Positions 33,633 through 41,100 of a stretch of DNA of 43,178 bases are shown one piece after another. The stretch spans positions 1 to 43,178 of the forward strand of contig JAFXQV010000001.1 in assembly GCA_017526785.1 (NCBI GenBank). The letters are read 5' to 3'. The first letter of the stretch is position 1; each line of letters opens with the position of its first letter. Source of the stretch: Oscillibacter sp. (GTDB taxonomy: Bacteria > Bacillota > Clostridia > Oscillospirales > Oscillospiraceae). Under the pieces are notes generated by a model. The model was not told the origin of the DNA. It searched no databases and was given only the letters and a program-made list of their open reading frames with translations. Position numbers and translations under genes: made by a program.

Positions 33633-34388
33633 TCATGTCAGTTCCCCGGCGATGTCTTTGACTTCCGGCCATTGCAGAAACGCGGTCTCAATGCCGTACG
33701 CCGCGCCGATTCGCAACTTGTGGCGTATCGTGTCGGCGTCGTCGAAGAGCACAAAATGCGCCTGTCCGTCCCGCGTACAGGTGAAGTACCGGGCGCACAA
33801 GTCCGGCGAAAAGTACACCGCTTTCCCGGCGCGGAGCGTCTCGAACGCGTCGGCGTCCAGCGGCACGCCCTCGCCTGTCGGCGCGGGTAGCTGGAAGTCC
33901 ATCCGGAGCCGTTGCACGTCCAGCGCGACACGCTTTCCGCCGCCGCGACGCCGTATCACCTCCGACAAATACTCCTGAAAGTTCCCGCCCGACACCGCCG
34001 TACAGACTAACTCCACAGCGTCCGGCGCGGCGTCGATGTAGGCCGCCGGGACGTACAGTGTACGCCGATTCTCGCGCAAGCGTGTTTGAAGCAGTCCGGC
34101 GAACTTGCGCAAGTCGTCGCGGGGTTCGGCCTCGAAATCGAGTACCGTACCCCGGTAGCCGCGCCGCAGACACTCCCGCACAACCGCCCCGCACAGCGTC
34201 TCCGGGCGTTCCACCGCCCCGGCGTCGCGGTCGCTGACCGACATCAAGTCGCCGTCCGTACGAAGCGGCGTGGACTGCCGCAAAAGTTCCGACTGTTCCC
34301 CAATCCGGTACGCCACATGTACGAACCGCCGCCCGTCCGCCGACGCCTCCCGGAAATCCGCCGCCGTCACCGCGTAGTAAAGTTGCAC
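33633..34388 (-). CDS. GH18-like (chitinase-fold) protein
   Basis: The 251-residue protein looks like a compact glycoside hydrolase family 18 TIM barrel. The segment GYRGTVLDFEAEP aligns with the family's DGxDxDxE signature; the last Asp and Glu are kept and the earlier acidic positions are lost. The end, HFVLFDDADTIRHKLRIGAAYGIETAFLQW, matches the usual GH18 closing helix and strand. There is no signal peptide. GH18-like proteins in Bacillota include spore-cortex and cell-wall enzymes; the degenerate motif leaves activity open. The GTG at 34388 is preferred, with AAAGGGG 8 nt upstream, over a start at 34424. Confidence 0.65.
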   Translation of the reverse strand: MQLYYAVTAADFREASADGRRFVHVAYRIGEQSELLRQSTPLRTDGDLMSVSDRDAGAVERPETLCGAVVRECLRRGYRGTVLDFEAEPRDDLRKFAGLLQTRLRENRRTLYVPAAYIDAAPDAVELVCTAVSGGNFQEYLSEVIRRRGGGKRVALDVQRLRMDFQLPAPTGEGVPLDADAFETLRAGKAVYFSPDLCARYFTCTRDGQAHFVLFDDADTIRHKLRIGAAYGIETAFLQWPEVKDIAGELT

Positions 34389-34452
34389 GATACATTCCCC
34401 TTTCCGGTTGCTCTCGCCCGCCATTGGAGATTATGCGTAAAAGGAGCCGCTT

Positions 34453-34959
34453 ATGTCGCTTTCCCTGATTCCCGGACGCCTCTACAGCCACTACAGCGAC
34501 CTCACGCCCGAACTGCTCTCGGACATGGGCGTGACGCTGTTACTGTCTGACTTGGACTTCACCTTAGCCCCGAAACGCGTACGGCGTCCGGACGACAGCC
34601 TCCGGGCGTGGATTGACGCCTTGCACCGCCACGGAATCACGTTTATGATTGTCTCCAACAACCGTTCCGGGAAACGCGTCCGGGAGTTCTGCGCGGAACT
34701 CGGCGTACCGTATCAGGGACACGCTAACAAGCCGTCGCGGCGCGGAATCCGCGCCGCAATGTCCCGCGTGGGCGCGTCCCCCGAACACACCGCCATGTTG
34801 GGCGACAAACTGCTAACGGACGTATTAGCGGCGAATCGCGCCGGGGTGCTGTCGCTGATGGTGGAGCCGTGCGGCGGCGCGGTCACGCCGTGGCAAAAGG
34901 TGTTACACGCCTTGCAAGCGCCGTTTAAGGCCGTCTGCCGCCGGAGAATGGGCAAATGA
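34453..34959 (+). CDS. yqeG: YqeG-family HAD-IIIA phosphatase
   Basis: The 168-residue protein is a haloacid dehalogenase-type phosphatase of the YqeG family. Motif I is DLDFTLAP (D33, D35), motif II is the Asn/Ser turn MIVSNN, motif III the lysine in ANKPSRRG, and motif IV GDKLLTD. Related proteins dephosphorylate small phosphorylated metabolites (in fungi, phosphatidylglycerophosphate). The substrate here is unknown. AAAAGGAG lies upstream of the ATG. It is divergent from the GH18-like gene; no promoter is obvious in the 64-nt gap. Confidence 0.9.
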   Translation: MSLSLIPGRLYSHYSDLTPELLSDMGVTLLLSDLDFTLAPKRVRRPDDSLRAWIDALHRHGITFMIVSNNRSGKRVREFCAELGVPYQGHANKPSRRGIRAAMSRVGASPEHTAMLGDKLLTDVLAANRAGVLSLMVEPCGGAVTPWQKVLHALQAPFKAVCRRRMGK

Positions 34960-35099
34960 CGACATTAGAACAAAATTTCTATTCGCGGCCTGAAAAAGTC
35001 GGTCGGTAACAGGCTGGAATCATGGATTCTATCAAAAATATATTCTCCGGTTCACCGACTGTTTTCGGTTAGTGTAATTGTCGTGCCTTTTTACATTCA

Positions 35100-35142
35100 T
35101 GCCCCCACAGTTACAGTATCTGTTACTGTAACTGTGGGGGCA
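35100..35142. repeat. Perfect 19-bp inverted repeat downstream of the giant gene
   Basis: TGCCCCCACAGTTACAGTA (35100-35118) and its exact complement (35124-35142) flank the loop TCTGT. It lies 22 nt beyond the stop of the giant minus-strand gene and 140 nt after yqeG. Neither strand has a T-tract next to it, though a TACATTC/TTTTTA stretch lies nearby at 35087-35098. It may be the terminator of the giant gene or a DNA element. The rest of 34960-35164 has no gene; AGTCGGT near 34996 can pair with ACCGACT near 35056. Confidence 0.75.
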
Positions 35143-35164
35143 AGTGAACCTTATCCGCATTCCG

Positions 35165-38100
35165 TCAGCCGCCGACTTTGAGCGGCATAGTCAGTTTTAC
35201 GGTCTGCGCGCCGTCCTCCCGCGTGACGACCAGCGTATACGACCCGGCTTTCACATGCTGGAAACTGTACGTCCCGACACCTTGCGTCATCGTAGTGGAA
35301 GCGGAAGCCGAAACCGTGTCACCGTCCAGCAGTTCCAGCGTGACCGCGCCCTCGGCGTCCGCGTGGCGGATAGTACCTGTTAAAGCGTAGCTTTTGCGTA
35401 TGATACTGGCTTTCGCGCTTGACTGCTGTCCGTCTGCGGCCAGACGGTAATTCCGGACATCCGCGCCGCCCAGCGTCAGACCCGTGAGGCGTACCGTTTT
35501 ATTTTCGCCCTCGTCCGCGCTCTCAAACGCGCCTTTTGCCGTGACAGTCAGCTTATCGCCCGGGATGATACCAATGATGATTGCGTTATCATAATTGAGT
35601 GTCACGCTTGTGTTTTGGTCGTACAGCTTATCGTCCGCCGTGATTCCGGACACGGTAACTTCCCGTTTCGCAATGGACACAGCCGCGCTTCCCGTCACGG
35701 CGGGAGCGCCTTCTTTTGTCGCGCGATAATATACCGTATACTCCCCGGCGTCGCGGTAAACGGGAGCCGTGGCACGATACGTTCCGCCCTCGCTTTCCGC
35801 GTACTGAATTTGTGTGCCGTCGGGGGCGTCGACCGTGATACCGTGGGACTGGCCGTCATAGACGCCCGTGTAGCCCTCCGCGCTGACCTGTAACAGATTC
35901 GGCGTGATATCGGCTTGTGTTTGCGTCTGCTGTTCCCCGGTGGGAATCCAGTAATTGTGAGCGCCCGCGCCGCGCAGGGTCAGACCCGTAATGAACACGG
36001 TTTTATCGGTTCCGGGTTCCGGGTTCTCGAACGCGCCGGAGACGGTGAATGTGATATCGTCGCCGGGAATTTGTCCCTGCAAGGCCGCCCCGGAGAGGAT
36101 GAGGGACACATTTGTGTTTCCGTCGTAGGGCTTATCGGCGGCGGAAATCCCGGAGAGCGTCACGGGGCGCTTGTAAATCATGACCGTTTCGGAACCGCTG
36201 GCGGGTTCGTAGCCGCGCTTCTCGGCGCGATAGTAAACGGTATACTGTCCGGCATCCCGGTAGACGGGCATGGTCTCGCCGAATGTCCCGTTTTCCTGTT
36301 CGCTGTAAGTGACGGCCGCCCCTTCCGGCGCTTCCACGCGGATACTATGAAACTCTCCGTCGTAGACATCGACATACGCTTCCGCTTTCACTTCCAGCAT
36401 ATTCGGCGTAATGTTCGCCTTTGTTTCGGTCTGCTGTCCCTCTGACGCCAATCTGTAATTTCCGACATTTTCGCCGCGCAAAGCCAGATTTGTGATGAAC
36501 ACGGGCTTTTCGTCTCCGATTTCGGCGTCCTCAAACGTTCCGTCGGCCACAACAGACAGGCGGTCGCCCGTGACGACACCGCTTATGATAACGTTATCAT
36601 AAATCAGTTCCGCGTACGCGCTTTCGTCGTACGGCTTATTGTTCGCCCGGATTCCCGACACCGTGACGGGACGCCGCGTAATCTCGACGGCCGCGCTTCC
36701 CGTTACGGTAACGCCGTCGGCGCGTTGGGCGCTATAATAAACGATATAGTAGCCCGCGTCCACGTATGCCGGATTTTCGGAATGATAAGCGCCGTTTTCG
36801 CTTTCGCTGTAGGTCACGGAAACCCCGTCGGGCGCGTCCACGGAAATCCCGTGCGCGTTCCCGTCGTAAGCGCCGGAAAAGCCCGTTGCCGTTACCTGCA
36901 GGTCGTTCGGCGTAATGTTCGCTTTGGTTTCGGACTGCTGTCCGGTCTCCGCGAGGCGATAATTTCCGGCGTCCGCGCCGCCCAGTGTCAAGCCGCTTAT
37001 CGTAACGGTTTTATTGTCGCCAACTTCCGCGTTGTCGAAAGTTCCGGCCGCCGTTATCGTTAATTCGTCGCCGCTTACGATTCCCTTAAACTTTACGCGG
37101 CTGTTGTTCAGTGTGGCGACGGTCGTGCCGTCGTAGGGCTTATGATTCGCCGTGATACCGGATACCGTGACCTCCCGGCGTTGAATCTCCACCTGTCTGG
37201 AATCCCGAACCGTGGGATACGTCCCGCCCGACACCTGATACCATACCGTATAAGTTCCGGCGTCCCGGAATACGGGATTTTCCTCCGTGTAAACGCCGTC
37301 TTTCTCAAGACCGTAAAGAATTGTCGATTCCTGCGGCGCGGATACCCGGATACCGTGTGCCGCGCCGTTGTAGACGCCCCGGTAGCCTTCCGCCGTGACG
37401 TACTCTTTCAGTCCGGGCGTCGAACTGCCGCCGGAACTGATATGGGGTACGGGTTCCGGTTCCGGTTCAGTTATCTTTTCCCAAGCGGCGTAAAGAATCG
37501 TATCAATACGGATTATATCCGCGTCGAAGTCAAATTCACGCCGGGAGCCGTTTTTCTCCGCGCGCCAGCCCCGGAACAGATAACCGTCTTTTACGGGGTC
37601 AGCGGGTTTTCGGGCGTACCCGCCTTCGTCCATATAGACGATTTGCGGGGCAATCTCTGTGCCGCCGTCCGCGTCGAAAAATACCGTGTAGGATTCCCGG
37701 CCGGATGTCGTGACGGCGTAGGAGGAAAAGCGGCTGCTGTAGATATAAATCACGGTGTCGTTGCCCGCGCCGGATACGTAATACGTGCCGTCGAGGCCGT
37801 CAAAAACGGCGGGACGCTCCGCGATTCTCCGGAATGTCGTTGCCTCTCCGCCGTGACAGCGGATAACGACCGGACTGTAACGGCCTGTCAGGTCGTAACG
37901 TAACGGAATTTCAATCACGCGGTGGGCTTCCGTTACCTTTACGGGAACGCCCGGAGTTACGTTTTCCGTTCCGTCGTCCTCCGTCGTGGTGAGGGAAACC
38001 GTCTTTTCAATGTCAATCGAAAGATAATCCAGTTTTGCGGTAGGGTCTCCGCCGTATATCTCTTTTGAGGCGTCGGCGATGTCCTGCCGCTCCTGTCTTA

Positions 38101-41100
38101 TTGTTTCGTTATCGTTCGCGGTCGCGTCGGTTAGCACGCGCACATCCATGGACAAGGAAACGTCTTTTTTCTGGTTCGACGCCAGCGCCGTGTCGTCGTC
38201 GCAGGCCAGTTCCTGTAACGCTTTTACAATGTCCGATTTCGCGCCGTTGTCCGTGCCGCCCGTCTGCGTGTTATTTTTACTCGTGTCCTGCGTCAAGCCT
38301 TGGACGCCGAGAAAACCGGAATCTCCGCCTTCCTCTTTCGTGAAACTGGCGTAGCCGCTCCGGGTTCCCTCCGCCCAGTTCGCTTTGTAGGTCAGATTGT
38401 CCGTGTTGCCGTTGGGAATGGACACTTTCAGTCTCGAAAGCGCGTTGTCGGCCGTCCAGCCGGTGAAAACATACCCGTCCCGAACCGCCTCGGGCAACGT
38501 GACCGCGCCGCCGTCGCTCGGGAACGTCGCGGCGCGGGTGTCGCCGGAACCGCTCCAAATTCCCGACGCGTCGGGCAAATCCCCGCCTTCCAATAAAAGC
38601 GTAACGGTATACTGTTCCGCCGTCCAGTGCGCGAACAGCGTCGCGTCGGAATTGCAGATTGTCTCCGGCGTGACCGCCTCCCCGCCCGTTTTGACCGTGT
38701 GCCACCCGTCGAACAAATACCCCTCCCGCGCGGGTACGGGTAACGCGCCGTACGCGCTTCCGGCGTTCAAAGTTCTTGTTTCCGTGACGGGATTGCCGCC
38801 GTTGCTGTCGAAGCGAAGTTTGAACGCGGTACCCGTCATCAGCGGAACCGTGACCGTATAATCCAGATAGTTTACGCTGGACACGCTGACGCTGACGGAA
38901 CCGGACAGCGTTCCCGCCTCGCCGGATACGTCAAACAAAACCGCGCTTCCGTCCAGCGTCGCCGCGCCCGCGATAAGGTCACCGCTTATGCCGGAAATTG
39001 CACAAGAAAATCCGTCCTCCAGATACGCGCTCAAATCTACATGGGCGTTTTGCAAACCGTGCGCCAGCGTGACCGCCTCCGTCAAGACGTTTTCATGTGC
39101 GGCTTTGGTAATCGTGAAATCCGCGTCCGCGCTTGCGGCCGGGAGATTGCGGCTCTCCGCGATTTCCACGCGCATGGTATACGCTCCCGCCGGGAGTACG
39201 GCGATTTCTTCGGGCGTGGACGAAATAAACGCTTCCGCACCTCTGATTTTGTACGAATAGGAAGTAAGTCCATAGTCACGGATAGCGTCTCCGTCACCCA
39301 GCAGGACGGCGAGCGTTTCGGCGGTCTCGGAAAACTCGACCGTCAGCATGGGAACGGCGGGAATGCCTCCGTATTCCCAACTGTCTTTGGTACGGCCGGG
39401 GTCGGCTCTGTCGACTAAAGACAGCCGCAGACGAATGGACGCCCGGCTTATGGAAACTGTCTCGTGTCCCAGCGCGTCGTCATGATTCGCTAACGTTACT
39501 TTATAGTAAACCGTATATTCGCCCGCGTCGGTATAGGACGGTTTTTCCGTGCTGTACACGCCGCTTTCGGTTTCGCTGTACGTGATAACGGCACCCTCCG
39601 GCGCGGTCACCGTGATACTGTGCGGCTTGGCGTCATAGGAACCGCTGTAGCCTTTCACGCTTACATTTAACGCGCTGGCGGTAATGTTCGCGGCCGTCTC
39701 GGACTGCTGTCCGCGGTCGGCGAGACGGTAGTTTTCCGCGTCCGCGCCGCGCAGTGTGAGGCCGCTTATCGTAACCGTTTTTCCGTCGCCGGGTTCCGCG
39801 TCCTCAAAGCGTCCCGTCGCCGTTACTGTCAGCGCGTCACCCGTTATAATACCGTCAAACGTAACGTTGTTATAATTCAGTGTCGCGCTGGTATTGCCGT
39901 CGTACGGCTTATCGTCCGCCGTGATTCCGGAAACTGTCACGGCGCGCTTTTCTATGATAACGCTTCGCGTTCCGGTTACCGTTTCCGCGCCCGTCCGCGT
40001 CACGCGATAGTATACCGTATAATTTCCGGCGTTGCGATAGGCGGGATTTTCCGCGCCATAGGTGCCGTTTTCGGTCTCGCTGTAGGTTACGGTAACGCCG
40101 TCCGGCGCGGTTACGCTGATACTGTGCGCCTCGCCGTCGTAGACGCCGCTGTAGCCTCTGGCCGTCACGTTTAAGGCGTTGGCGGTAATATTCGCGGCCG
40201 TTTCGGACTGCTGTCCGGTCTCCGAAAGTTGATAGTTGTCAGCGTCCGCGCCGTCAAGCGTCAAGGCGCTTATCGTAACCGTTTTTCCGTCGCCGGGTTC
40301 CGCGTCCTCAAAGCGCCCCGCCGCCGTCACAGTCAGCGCGTCGCCTTCAATGATACCGTCAATCGTAACGTTACTGTAATCCAGTGCCGCTTCCGTTGTT
40401 CCGTCGTACGGCTTATCGTCCGCCGTGATTCCCGATACCGTCACGGGCTTCTTGCTGATAGTGACAGTCGCGGAACCCGTGACAGCATTCGCGCCGATTT
40501 TCGTTGCCTTGTAGTAGACCGTATAACTTCCGGCGTCGGTATAGGACGGATTTTCCGCGCCATAGGTGCCGTTTTCGGTCTCGCTGTACGTGATAACGGC
40601 GTCCTCCGGCACGGTTACGACAATACTGTGCGATTGTCCGTCATAGACGCCGTTCCAGTCCTCCGCGCTGATATCCAGCGTCAGGGCGGTAATGTCGGCG
40701 GTAGTGGTTGCCTGCTGTCCGGCTTCGGCAAGCACATAGTTTCCGGCGGAGAATCCGCCCAGCGTCAACTCCGTTATGGTAACGGTTTTCTCCGTCCCGG
40801 TTTCGGCGTCCTCGAACGCGCCCGCCGCGCTGACGCTTAACTCGTCTCCCGTCAGAAGTCCGTCAAATGTAACGTTATCATAATGGAATGTTACATTGGT
40901 ATTGCCGTCATAGGGCTTGCTTTCGGCTGTGATTCCGTCGACGCGGACTTCTCTCCGCGCGATGTTCACGGACACGCTTCCGGTCACGATTTCGGAGCCT
41001 TCCTGTTCCACGCGGTAAAAAACGGCATAGTTTCCGGCGTCGGCATATTCGGGGCTGTCGGCGTAATAATCGCCGTCCTCGGTTTTACTGTAAATGACGG

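Noticed and set aside
33577-33672. Longer start of the mini-antitoxin gene
   Set aside because: This extension would cover the promoter and ribosome binding site and shows no ribbon-helix-helix pattern.
35165-35300. LPXTG sorting signal in the giant protein
   Set aside because: The C-terminus ends KLTMPLKVGG without LPXTG, hydrophobic segment and basic tail.
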